DNA from: JAVBNH01 sp031551635 | GTDB lineage: Bacteria > Bacillota > Clostridia > Oscillospirales > Acutalibacteraceae | Reading direction: 5' to 3' | NCBI GenBank assembly: GCA_031551635.1 | Contig: JAVBNH010000030.1 | Coordinates: forward strand, 1-49,993 | Length of the DNA: 49,993 bases | Shown here: positions 43,257 through 49,993 of the stretch, in pieces | Numbering within the stretch: position 1 is the first letter of the stretch | Layout: every line of letters begins with the position of its first letter | Notes under the pieces: generated by a model | Seen by the model: the letters and a program-made list of their open reading frames with translations, nothing else | What the model was told of the DNA's origin: nothing | Databases searched by the model: none | Program-made: the position numbers and the translations under genes

Positions 43257-43393
43257 AATAAAAACCTCCGAAACATAGTAATATATCAAAGAATCCGCAG
43301 AGCGGACAGATACAGTACAACAATACTAGCATATTAGTCAAAAAAAAGCAATAGCAAAGCAGGAAGAACTGTCTAAAAGTTGTATATGCTAAC

Positions 43394-43417
43394 GTGGGTT
43401 TGACTTGCCAAGCCCAC
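43394..43417. repeat. Dispersed hairpin, GTGGG...CCCAC type, copy 2
   Basis: gtgggtttgacttgccaagc followed by ccac differs from 9374-9397 at two positions. It lies in an otherwise gene-free 540-bp stretch upstream of the secreted PHP gene. Confidence 0.6.
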
Positions 43418-43558
43418 TTAGAGTTGCTGAAAGAAAAACTAAGGTCAGCCTGATTCGCCGCGCCGTGTATCGCAATTCTTGTAGATAACCTTTTTTCTTT
43501 TTTCCTAAGTAACCACTGATTAATTGAAATTTACTCACTTTTGTATATTCATTGATTT

Positions 43559-43586
43559 TACAAAGCTTGAGATATCAAGCTTTGTA
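43559..43586. repeat. Inverted repeat tacaaagcttga/tcaagctttgta
   Basis: A 12-bp perfect stem with loop gata. Next to the palindrome at 43611-43635. No T-run. Confidence 0.6.
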
Positions 43587-43610
43587 AACGAAAATTTTTG
43601 GCTCTGCTTG

Positions 43611-43635
43611 TGAACGATGAATAAATCATCGTTCA
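43611..43635. repeat. Dispersed palindrome GAACGATGA/TCATCGTTC, copy 3
   Basis: tgaacgatga, loop ataaa, tcatcgttca. Relative of 14670-14700. Confidence 0.7.
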
Positions 43636-43695
43636 TCTAAAATGTGTCATATCACTTTACAACGTAGACTCAATAAAAGAAATTTTTAAAAACAC

Positions 43696-43724
43696 TTGAA
43701 AATCACAGAAGAAATGTTTATAAT
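43696..43724 (+). promoter_or_regulatory. Promoter of tRNA-Thr
   Basis: TTGAAA (43696-43701), 17 nt, TATAAT (43719-43724). Confidence 0.75.
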
Positions 43725-43804
43725 ACTAATAGTTTTTTGCGGCTATTACTGCGGGACTATTCCGGTATCAAAATCAATTTGTTGCCGTCTTATTATTCAC
43801 ATTT

Positions 43805-43879
43805 GCTTCTGTGGCTCAATGGCAGAGCAGCTCATTCGTAATGAGCAGGTTGTCAGTTCGATTCTGACCAGAAGCTCCA
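43805..43879 (+). tRNA. tRNA-Thr (CGT)
   Basis: 75 nt with encoded CCA. Perfect acceptor stem GCTTCTG/CAGAAGC; anticodon arm CTCAT-TCGTA-ATGAG with loop TTCGTAA, anticodon CGT; T-loop TTCGATT. A 62-residue open frame here (43696-43884) is a shadow. Confidence 0.93.
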
Positions 43880-43917
43880 AATAAATCCTTGAAGCTTAAG
43901 GTTTCAAGGATTTATTA
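43880..43917 (+). terminator. Terminator of tRNA-Thr
   Basis: aataaatccttgaa (43880-43893) and ttcaaggatttatt (43903-43916) form a 14-bp stem, AT-rich end included. Confidence 0.7.
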
Positions 43918-43960
43918 GCACTATGATAAATACAAGGTTAGTATTATAAATAATAATTAG

Positions 43961-44023
43961 CAAGCTCTATGATCAGATTAAAACATAATACTTGTCAACT
44001 TTTTAACCTGAACTTAGTTTAAG
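43961..44023. repeat. Dispersed 62-nt hairpin repeat, copy 2
   Basis: caagctctatgatcagatta to aacttagtttaag matches 30690-30751. Again on the downstream side of a tRNA gene, and just upstream of the ATPase gene at 44070. Confidence 0.75.
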
Positions 44024-44069
44024 TACTTCTTTGGATAATATCAGCATTTGCAAAGAAGGGAGCAATGAT

Positions 44070-44942
44070 ATGATTTACATTAAATCCTTCACTTTTCCGG
44101 ATAGGGAGAGGGAGACGAGCTTTTTTTACGGAAAGTTTTCCAATTATAATAATTCTTTTTATCCTTTTTGGATTTTGTCTGAAAATAAATTTGAGCGAGC
44201 CGATTTCGAGCCAATAACCGTTTTCTATGGAGGAAACGGCTCGGGGAAAACGACAGCGCTCAATGTTATCGCGGAAAAACTCGGGCTGCTTCGTGACACT
44301 GATTTTAATAAATCCAGCTTTTTTCAGGATTATGTTGACATGTGCCAGGCGGAAATTGAGAATGATATTCCCAAGGAGAGCAGGGTCATAAGCAGCGATG
44401 ACGTGTTTGACTATATGCTGAATATACGCAGTCTCAATGAGGGTATCGATAAAAAAAGAGAGATTCTTGTTGATGAATACCCTGCGCTGAAATATAAACA
44501 GTTGCAGATGAACACTCTTGAGGATTATGACGAGCTGAAAAGGGTGGTTAAGGCTCGCAGGAGCACGAAATCACGCTTTATTCGCAGCGAACTGTTAAAT
44601 AATGTCAGGGAATTTTCCAACGGTGAGAGCGCCTATAAGTATTTTTCGGAAAAAATACTAGACAACACTCTTTATATTCTTGATGAGCCTGAAAACAGCC
44701 TGTCGCCTGTGAATCAGATTGAGCTTGGAAAAATTATTGAGGAATCGGCGCGTTTTTATGGCTGTCAGTTTATAATTTCCACACATTCGCCTTTTATTTT
44801 GTCTATTAAAGGCGCGAAAATATACGACCTTGAGCAAAAAGCAGTCGGTGTCAAGAAATGGACAGAGCTCGAAAGCATCCGGCTATATTACGACTTTTTT
44901 CAAAAACACAGCAATGAGTTTAATCATATATCTGAGCCCTGA
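44070..44942 (+). CDS. AAA/ABC-type ATPase (AAA_15-like), function unknown
   Basis: About 290 residues from ATG 44070 (MIYIKSFTFPDRERETSFF), preceded by AAGGGAG; a TTG at 44031 lacks a site. Walker A GGNGSGKTTALN at ~55-66, ABC-like signature FSNGESAY, Walker B LYILDEPENSLSP and H-loop STHSPFIL. It has no membrane, nuclease or Toprim domain visible, so it differs from full-length OLD proteins. The stop overlaps a heptamer array also shared with proA. No partner gene adjoins it. Confidence 0.82.
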   Translation: MIYIKSFTFPDRERETSFFYGKFSNYNNSFYPFWILSENKFERADFEPITVFYGGNGSGKTTALNVIAEKLGLLRDTDFNKSSFFQDYVDMCQAEIENDIPKESRVISSDDVFDYMLNIRSLNEGIDKKREILVDEYPALKYKQLQMNTLEDYDELKRVVKARRSTKSRFIRSELLNNVREFSNGESAYKYFSEKILDNTLYILDEPENSLSPVNQIELGKIIEESARFYGCQFIISTHSPFILSIKGAKIYDLEQKAVGVKKWTELESIRLYYDFFQKHSNEFNHISEP

Positions 44943-44972
44943 AACCTACCGCCTACAACCTATTTCCTAATC
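44938..44972. repeat. Heptamer array (CCTANNN), 5 units, spanning two gene ends
   Basis: cctgaaa, cctaccg, cctacaa, cctattt and cctaatc are in phase (complement NNNTAGG). The array includes the ATPase stop (44942) and the last codons and stop of proA (stop 44960-44962). Confidence 0.65.
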
Positions 44973-46219
44973 TGTCCGTTGCCGCGGATGAGGTATTTAT
45001 AGCTTATTAAATCGCAAAGACCGACTGGACCTCTCGCATGGAGCTTCTGAGTCGAAATACCGATTTCCGCGCCGAAGCCGAATTCCTCGCCGTCCGTAAA
45101 ACGGGTGCTAGCGTTCACATATACCGCCGCCGCGTCAATCTCCGAAAGGAATTTTTCTGCCGCGGCATAGTTTTCGGTAATTATAGCCTCGGAGTGCTTT
45201 GTGCCGTATTTTCCGATGTGTGCGATAGCCTCGTCTATGGATTTTACGACCTTAACGGCAAGCTTGTAGTCGAGATACTCCTCCGACCAGTCCTCCTCGC
45301 TCGCAGCGACAGCATCGCTCATAAGCCTGCAGACGGTTTCATCGCCGACTATTTTCACGTTTTTCTTGTCGAGATTCTCCTTTATCCTAAGCAGCGCGAA
45401 AGCGGCTATATCCTTATGAAGCAGCAGAGTTTCACAGGCGTTGCAAACCGACGGACGTGAGGTTTTGGCGTTAAAAACAATGTCGACAGCCATGTCAATC
45501 TGGGCGTTTTTGTCGATGTAAATATGGCAGTTGCCGACACCTGTCTCAATAACAGGTACGGTGGAGTTCGCGAGCACGGCGCCAATAAGCCCCGCACCGC
45601 CCCTAGGAATAATCACATCGATATACTCGTTCATGCGCATGAGCGCTTTCGAGAGGGTATGCTCCTTGTCGTCAATTACAAGCTGGACGCAGTCAGGAGG
45701 GAGTTGCTCTCTCTCAAGCGTCCCGCGAATAATATCAACAATCGCCGCGTTGGAATTAACAGCCTCGCTCCCGCCTTTCAAAATTACCGCGTTGCCGGAC
45801 TTAAAGCAGAGAGCAGAGGAATCAGCGGTCACGTTTGGACGCGACTCGTAAATAATCGCGATAACACCCAGAGGAACGGTTATTTTTGTGATTTTCATGC
45901 CGTTCGGGTGTGTCATTCCCGAAAGAATTTTACCGACCGGCTCGGGAAGCCTCGCGACATTCCTGAACATCTCAGCCATTGAGCCGATGCGTTTTTCATC
46001 AAGCGTCAACCGCTCAATTAACGCTGCGGAAAGATTGTTGGCAGCAGCGTTAGCAATGTCCTTTTTGTTCTCGGCGGTAATTTTTTCGGCGTTAGCGCAG
46101 AGGTTGTCGGCAATTGCCTCAAGCAGTGCGTTTTTTCTTGTGCTGTCAAGTGCTGCAAGGACCTTTTTCGCCGCCTGCGCCCTCTCGCCGATTTCCCGCA
46201 TTTCGCTGTTCATTACCAT
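44960..46219 (-). CDS. proA: Gamma-glutamyl phosphate reductase
   Basis: About 419 residues (ATG 46219; an ATG at 46237 is another option, neither with a strong ribosome binding site). It reduces glutamyl-5-phosphate with NADPH in proline biosynthesis. Catalytic Cys lies in RPSVCNACETLLLH; other marks are IYESRPNVTADSSALC and VYVNASTRFTDGEEFGFGAE and GISTQKLHARGPVGLCDL. It follows proB, whose gene is upstream by 37 bp, and forms the proBA operon. Confidence 0.96.
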   Translation of the reverse strand: MVMNSEMREIGERAQAAKKVLAALDSTRKNALLEAIADNLCANAEKITAENKKDIANAAANNLSAALIERLTLDEKRIGSMAEMFRNVARLPEPVGKILSGMTHPNGMKITKITVPLGVIAIIYESRPNVTADSSALCFKSGNAVILKGGSEAVNSNAAIVDIIRGTLEREQLPPDCVQLVIDDKEHTLSKALMRMNEYIDVIIPRGGAGLIGAVLANSTVPVIETGVGNCHIYIDKNAQIDMAVDIVFNAKTSRPSVCNACETLLLHKDIAAFALLRIKENLDKKNVKIVGDETVCRLMSDAVAASEEDWSEEYLDYKLAVKVVKSIDEAIAHIGKYGTKHSEAIITENYAAAEKFLSEIDAAAVYVNASTRFTDGEEFGFGAEIGISTQKLHARGPVGLCDLISYKYLIRGNGQIRK

Positions 46220-46256
46220 AATATCATCTCTTTTCATAGAGTTTTGTTAAGCAGTA

Positions 46257-47057
46257 TTATTTTCGGTGGAAAACCGTTCCGATTTCCTCGCCGTCAATCA
46301 TTTTATAAATGTTTAAGGGATTGCTTCCGTTTAAAATTACCGTGTCTATTCCCGCGTCAGTGGCGATTTTTGCCGCTTGAATTTTCGTCACCATTCCTCC
46401 GGTGCCTCTTTTTGAGCCTACACCGCCCGCGAGAGCGTAAATGTCGTCGTTTATTTCCCTGACAACCGGAATAATTTTCGCGTCGGCTTTCTTATTCGGG
46501 TCAGCGTCATAAAGACCGTCAATATCGGACAGTATAACAAGCAAATCCGCACCTACAAGCTTCGCGATTATCGCCGAAAGATTATCATTGTCGCCGAAAA
46601 CGATTTCCTCGATGGCAACCGAGTCGTTTTCATTGATAACGGGAATAACGGAGTGCTTTATCATTTTGTCAAAAGCGTTGACAAGGTTTCGCCTGCGCTC
46701 CTCATTGTCAATATCGCTGCGTGTAACCAGCAGCTGACCGACGATTTTACCGTATTCCGAAAAGAATTTATCATACATAAACATCAGCTCGCACTGCCCG
46801 ACGCAGGCGGCGGCTTGCTTTAGAGGAGTATCGCGCTCCTCGTGCTCTAAGCCCATTTTACCGATACCTATGCCTATAGCGCCAGAGGTGACAAGTATAA
46901 TTTCCTTTCCGGAATTTGAAAGGTCACAGAGCACCTGCACGAGATTCGCGACATGACGGATATTCGCCTTGCCCGACTCATATGTAAGCGTTGAGGTGCC
47001 GACCTTGAACACTATTCTTTTAGCGTTTTTAATTGAATCCGCCGCCGCTTGAGCCAT
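46257..47057 (-). CDS. proB: Glutamate 5-kinase
   Basis: 266 residues; phosphorylates glutamate as the first step of proline synthesis. The amino acid kinase core shows VFKVGTSTLT, LVTSGAIGIGIGKM, NENDSVAIEEIVFGDND and GVGSKRGTGGMVTK. It lacks the C-terminal PUA domain found in the longer (~370-residue) form, a common Firmicutes variant. AAGGAG lies 10 nt before the ATG. Confidence 0.96.
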   Translation of the reverse strand: MAQAAADSIKNAKRIVFKVGTSTLTYESGKANIRHVANLVQVLCDLSNSGKEIILVTSGAIGIGIGKMGLEHEERDTPLKQAAACVGQCELMFMYDKFFSEYGKIVGQLLVTRSDIDNEERRRNLVNAFDKMIKHSVIPVINENDSVAIEEIVFGDNDNLSAIIAKLVGADLLVILSDIDGLYDADPNKKADAKIIPVVREINDDIYALAGGVGSKRGTGGMVTKIQAAKIATDAGIDTVILNGSNPLNIYKMIDGEEIGTVFHRK

Positions 47058-47074
47058 GCGGACATCACTCCTTG

Positions 47075-47109
47075 CTAGATACTAGATTCTAGATGCTGGA
47101 TACTAGATA
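47075..47109. repeat. Heptamer array, 5 units, proB/comF divergent region
   Basis: ctagata, ctagatt, ctagatg, ctggata and ctagata are in phase between the divergent starts of proB and the ComF gene. Confidence 0.75.
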
Positions 47110-47137
47110 TTTGAAATTTATATAGGAGAATTTAGTT

Positions 47138-47857
47138 TTGAGATTTAAAGAGATTTTTGATACTCTTCTATTTTCGCTCTATCCGAACCGTTGCATTTTC
47201 TGCGATGAATTAATCAACGCGGGTGAATATCTTTGCCCGGGCTGCAATGAAAATCAAGCTGCCGACCATGCTGTTTCTCAGCAGCACTGCAGCTTTTGCG
47301 GCGCGGACATTGAGGTTTGCAGCTGCGGTAAGCATTCAATGTTTTATAATGATATAATAACACCCTATTATTATGAAGCTGAGCCGATGAATACGGTTAT
47401 TAAATATAAATTCAAATACCGGCGCGAAATTGCCGGATTTATGGCGGGAAAAATCGCCGAAAAGCTTGACAGCATCTATCCCGAAGGATTTTTTGACTGT
47501 ATTTGTTTTGTTCCTCAGACAAAGGATGAAATGAGCAAAAGAGGCTTCAATCAGGCGCAGTTATTAGCTTCTGAGCTGTCTGAAATTATGGAAACGGAAA
47601 TTCACTGCTCGATTGCTAAGCTTTATGACACTAAAAGACAGCATGACCTTTCAAGCACTGAGCGCAGCGGAAATGTTTTCGGCGTTTTTGACATAACAGA
47701 AAGCGAAAAAATTACAGATAAGAAAATTCTGCTTGTGGACGATATAAAAACCACCGGCGCGACCCTCAACGAATGCGCTAAAATGTTGAAAATCCGCGGT
47801 GCCTATTCGGTGACGGGTGCGGTGTTTGCAATACCGCGAAAAGGAGGTAGGGATTAG
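47138..47857 (+). CDS. ComF family phosphoribosyltransferase-like protein
   Basis: 239 residues from a TTG start with AGGAG 9 nt upstream. N-terminal zinc-finger-like Cys set (CIFCDELINAGEYLCPGC, CSFCGADIEVCSCG) and a C-terminal PRTase loop ILLVDDIKTTGATLNECA. This is the ComFC type, linked to DNA uptake in competent species but widely conserved. Its last codons and stop (47855-47857) lie inside a heptamer array. Convergent with maf. Confidence 0.9.
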   Translation: MRFKEIFDTLLFSLYPNRCIFCDELINAGEYLCPGCNENQAADHAVSQQHCSFCGADIEVCSCGKHSMFYNDIITPYYYEAEPMNTVIKYKFKYRREIAGFMAGKIAEKLDSIYPEGFFDCICFVPQTKDEMSKRGFNQAQLLASELSEIMETEIHCSIAKLYDTKRQHDLSSTERSGNVFGVFDITESEKITDKKILLVDDIKTTGATLNECAKMLKIRGAYSVTGAVFAIPRKGGRD

Positions 47858-47901
47858 GAGTTAGGGGTTAGGGATTAGGGGTTAGGGACTAGGGGTTAGG
47901 A
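47846..47901. repeat. Heptamer array (TTAGGGN), 8 units, spanning convergent gene ends
   Basis: ggtaggg, attagga, gttaggg, gttaggg, attaggg, gttaggg, actaggg and gttagga are in phase. The ComF stop (47855-47857) and the final codons and stop of maf (from 47882) lie within it. Confidence 0.8.
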
Positions 47902-48532
47902 GGGGGGAATTGGTAATGTCTGAATTTGGCAGTATGCCGAATTTTTTTAATTCTCTCGCGGTTTTTGAAATGGGGAGTCCCATCACATTAAAATAGTCGC
48001 CGATAATTGACTCAACAAGCAGTGAGCCTTTTGCCTGAATGCCGTATGAGCCGGCTTTGTCAAAGGGTTCGCCGCTTTTTATATAGCTGTTGATATCGCT
48101 GTCTGTAAGCTCGTAAAACTTAACCTCTGTGTTGACAAAAAAGAGGGTATTTTTCTCGTGTGTCATAATATTTACGCCTGTATAAACCGTATGCGTCCGC
48201 CCCGAAAGCCTTCTGAGCATTGAATAAGCGTCGGCAGCGTCCCGTGGCTTGCCGAGAATCACCTCATCAATTGCGACGACGGTATCCGCGCATATAATGC
48301 ACTTATCAAGGCGGTTATTATATGAAAAAGAGTTAAATACAGCTTCAGCCTTTTTTCCGGCAATAAATTTAACTGCTTCGGCGGGCGAAAGCGCCGCAGG
48401 CACTGTTTCGTCCGCATTTGATACCATTGTTACAAAGTCGAATCCGGCGTTGCTCAGCAGCTCCTTACGGCGCGGTGAGACTGAGCCGAGAATAAGCTCA
48501 AATTTATTATTGTTTGTTTTTAAATCAATCAT
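47882..48532 (-). CDS. maf: Maf family nucleotide pyrophosphatase
   Basis: About 216 residues from ATG 48532 (MIDLKTNNNKFELILGS); the earlier ATG at 48622 would overlap the previous gene widely. Maf motifs: LILGSVSPRRKELL, CADTVVAIDEVILGKP and a late YGIQAKGSLLVESIIGDYFN and VMGLPIS. The enzyme hydrolyses non-canonical nucleoside triphosphates. It overlaps the URO-D gene by 8 nt. The last nine residues (NSPLLTPSP) are encoded by heptamer repeats, so its C-terminus was extended or replaced. Confidence 0.92.
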   Translation of the reverse strand: MIDLKTNNNKFELILGSVSPRRKELLSNAGFDFVTMVSNADETVPAALSPAEAVKFIAGKKAEAVFNSFSYNNRLDKCIICADTVVAIDEVILGKPRDAADAYSMLRRLSGRTHTVYTGVNIMTHEKNTLFFVNTEVKFYELTDSDINSYIKSGEPFDKAGSYGIQAKGSLLVESIIGDYFNVMGLPISKTARELKKFGILPNSDITNSPLLTPSP

Positions 48533-49475
48533 AATAACGGTTCTTTTTCCAATAGTCAAGCACCATTCTGTAGCGTTCCGCAGGCAGTCCCTTGAAGGGA
48601 ATATTGCTAGTTGTAAATACATATCCTCCGCCGGGTTTTCCGCTGTTCATCGCGTACTCACAGCTCCCGATGACCTCTTCCGGCGTGCCGGTCTGCATGA
48701 GCGCGCAGTTGACATTGCCGCAAAGCGCGACTTTACCCTTAGTAATGCGCTTTACCTCGGCGATATCAACGTTCGCCATCGGGTCAATGGAGTGAATCGC
48801 ATGGGGATTGCATTCAATAAGCTGGTCAAGAATCGGCATGATGTTGCCGTCGGTATGCTTGATAACATAGCCGCCCGCTTTGCGCGTTTCGGCTACTATG
48901 CGCGCGAGGTGGGGAGTTATCAAGTCGCGGAACATCTCCGGAGAAATAAAAGGACCGGTGTTATAGCAGTAATCGTCGCAGAAGGCAAAGAGGTCAATGC
49001 CGTTCGCGGCGTAAATTTTATTGCGCTCAATGGCGAAATTCGCCTTCATTTCCGCCTCGTCGATAAGCCCCTGATAATCGTCCACTGTGCGGTAGGCGAA
49101 ATCAAACATGTCCGTGCCGTTTGGAACGCTGTAGGTGCCGTCGCCGTGAACGTGAATCATTATGCCGTCGTTTGTTTTATCCTTAATCAGCTTGACAAGC
49201 TTCAAATGAGCCTCACCCGAATAAAGACCGAAAAGCGGCATGCTTGAATATTCCAGTTTCACATAATAAAGGTCGATAAGGTAGTCGGCATACTCATTTA
49301 AAAGTATGTCCTCCTCCTTTTTTGAAAGCTTGAAGGCATTCTCTTTCTTTAGTCTTTCCTGGTCAAATTTTTTACCGAACATCTCCTCCTCAAGCTGAAA
49401 TTCAAGCTCAAAGGTAGGCACATAATCAGGCTGACCGAGGGTTAAAGCTGTAACAAGTCTCTCTTTTGGCGTCAT
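48525..49475 (-). CDS. Uroporphyrinogen decarboxylase (URO-D) family protein
   Basis: About 316 residues from ATG 49475 (MTPKERLVTALTLGQPDY), with AAAGGA ~12 nt upstream; the ATG at 49496 has repeats instead of a ribosome binding site. The TIM-barrel pattern includes MIHVHGDGTYSV, FAFCDDYCYNTGPFISPEMF, GGYVIKHTDGNIMPILDQLI and ALCGNVNCALMQTGTPEEV. No other heme genes are near, so it is likelier a corrinoid methyltransferase-like member (MtaA/MtbA relatives) than a heme enzyme. Substrate unknown. A heptamer array fills its upstream DNA. Confidence 0.82.
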   Translation of the reverse strand: MTPKERLVTALTLGQPDYVPTFELEFQLEEEMFGKKFDQERLKKENAFKLSKKEEDILLNEYADYLIDLYYVKLEYSSMPLFGLYSGEAHLKLVKLIKDKTNDGIMIHVHGDGTYSVPNGTDMFDFAYRTVDDYQGLIDEAEMKANFAIERNKIYAANGIDLFAFCDDYCYNTGPFISPEMFRDLITPHLARIVAETRKAGGYVIKHTDGNIMPILDQLIECNPHAIHSIDPMANVDIAEVKRITKGKVALCGNVNCALMQTGTPEEVIGSCEYAMNSGKPGGGYVFTTSNIPFKGLPAERYRMVLDYWKKNRYYD

Positions 49476-49497
49476 AAAAATAGGCAGTCCTTTCATA

Positions 49498-49679
49498 CTA
49501 GATGCTGGATGCTGGATGCTGGATACTGGATGCTGGATGCTGGATGCTGGATACTGGATGCTGGATGCTGGATACTGGATGCTGGATGCTGGATACTAGA
49601 TGCTGGATACTGGATGCTGGATACTGGATGCTGGATACTAGATGGTAGACATTAGATGCTAGACATTGGATGCTAGGTA
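49498..49679. repeat. Long heptamer array A, 26 in-phase units
   Basis: Twenty-six consecutive 7-mers of CTGGATA/CTGGATG/CTAGATG type without a phase break (49498 + 7n), ending ctagaca, ttggatg, ctaggta. Located directly upstream of the URO-D gene, outside its coding start. Confidence 0.92.
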
Positions 49680-49779
49680 AACGCAGATTTATTTACAGTG
49701 TACAGATGATTGATATTATAATCACCGCGGGCATAATGACTTATTAAACATATCAGCCAAAGCGCGACCAACATCCTAC
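49680..49779. repeat. ~100-bp core of the heptamer-flanked repeat element
   Basis: acgcagatttatttacagtg ... tataatcaccgcgggcataa ... gcgaccaacatcctac. The first part recurs at 49934-49993, and the later part is recognisable at about 4341-4425. Confidence 0.85.
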
Positions 49780-49933
49780 CTAGATACTAGATGCTGGATG
49801 CTGGATACTGGATGCTGGATACTGGATACTGGATACTGGATGCTGGATACTAGATGCTGGATACTGGATACTAGATACTAGATGCTGGATACTAGATGGT
49901 AGACATTAGATGCTAGACATTGGATGCTAGGTA
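49780..49933. repeat. Long heptamer array B, 22 in-phase units
   Basis: In-phase 7-mers from ctagata to ctaggta. Its last ~50 bases equal the end of array A, giving a direct repeat of period 254 (49673 to 49927), followed by a second core copy cut by the window edge. Confidence 0.92.
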
Positions 49934-49993
49934 AACGCAGATTTATTTACAGTGTACAGATGATTAATATTATAATCACCGCGGGCATAATGA
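49934..49993. repeat. Second core copy, partial
   Basis: Repeats 49680-49739 with one visible change (tgattgatat to tgattaatat). It continues beyond the window. Confidence 0.85.

Noticed and set aside
43696..43884. 62-residue open frame over tRNA-Thr
   Set aside because: It runs through the tRNA gene and begins in the tRNA promoter.
49498..49933. Heptamer arrays as CRISPR or coding repeats
   Set aside because: Units of 7 nt without spacers; the period breaks any reading frame, and no long open frame crosses them.

Overview
The window looks like chromosome of an anaerobic, fermentative, probably spore-forming Clostridia bacterium close to the Ruminococcaceae/Oscillospiraceae. This rests on [FeFe] hydrogenases with a Rex-AdhE redox module, dockerin-bearing secreted proteins, a CIRCE-controlled hrcA-grpE-dnaK-dnaJ operon, the sporulation genes ylbJ, yqfC and yqfD, frequent TTG starts with strong GGAGG ribosome binding sites, and consensus TTGACA-N17-TATAAT promoters. 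No rRNA, CRISPR array or transposase gene is visible.

Layout. 1-2.7 kb: end of a repeat-rich surface protein facing a secreted protein of unknown function. 3.0-8.3 kb: heat-shock operon (minus strand) behind a consensus promoter and a perfect CIRCE. 8.35-13.4 kb: an AT-rich accessory stretch with a SLOG (YpsA-like) protein, XRE regulators (one broken by two frameshifts), an AlbA_2/HATPase protein preceded by ten TTGAG repeats spaced 20-21 nt, and a DUF4143 ATPase. 13.4-14.6 kb: a methyltransferase behind a 33-codon leader ORF and an attenuator-like terminator. 15-19.8 kb: a LytTR response regulator and an AgrC-like kinase, then two paralogous secreted proteins with N-terminal dockerins; matching 9-12-9 direct repeats lie upstream of both units. 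20-30.5 kb: a seven-gene minus-strand operon, rex-adhE-hydC-hydB-hydA-(PAS hydrogenase)-(PP2C phosphatase), which joins ethanol formation, electron-bifurcating H2 metabolism and a putative H2 sensor under a redox repressor. 31-34 kb: tRNA-Pro and the sporulation genes. 34-37 kb: a calcium-type P-ATPase behind a probable yybP-ykoY (Mn2+) riboswitch. 37-41.2 kb: a membrane glycosyltransferase-like protein and an xthA-plsC-popT operon. 41.3-49.5 kb: a small Cys-rich protein, a secreted PHP protein, tRNA-Thr, a lone ATPase, proBA, comF, maf and a URO-D family protein.

The most unusual feature is pervasive heptanucleotide periodicity between genes. In-phase 7-nt arrays (CTGGATA, CTAGATG, CTGAANN, TTAGGGN and TTTTAGA types) occur in at least nine places, several running into stop codons. 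The largest (26 and 22 units at 49.5-49.9 kb) flank a ~100-bp core that is tandemly duplicated and has a diverged relative between dnaK and dnaJ. Three other dispersed hairpin families are also present. The strongest regulatory proposals are the leader-peptide attenuator, the LytTR operators, the iteron-like array and the Mn2+ riboswitch. All functions are inferred by reading the sequence; no database search was run.
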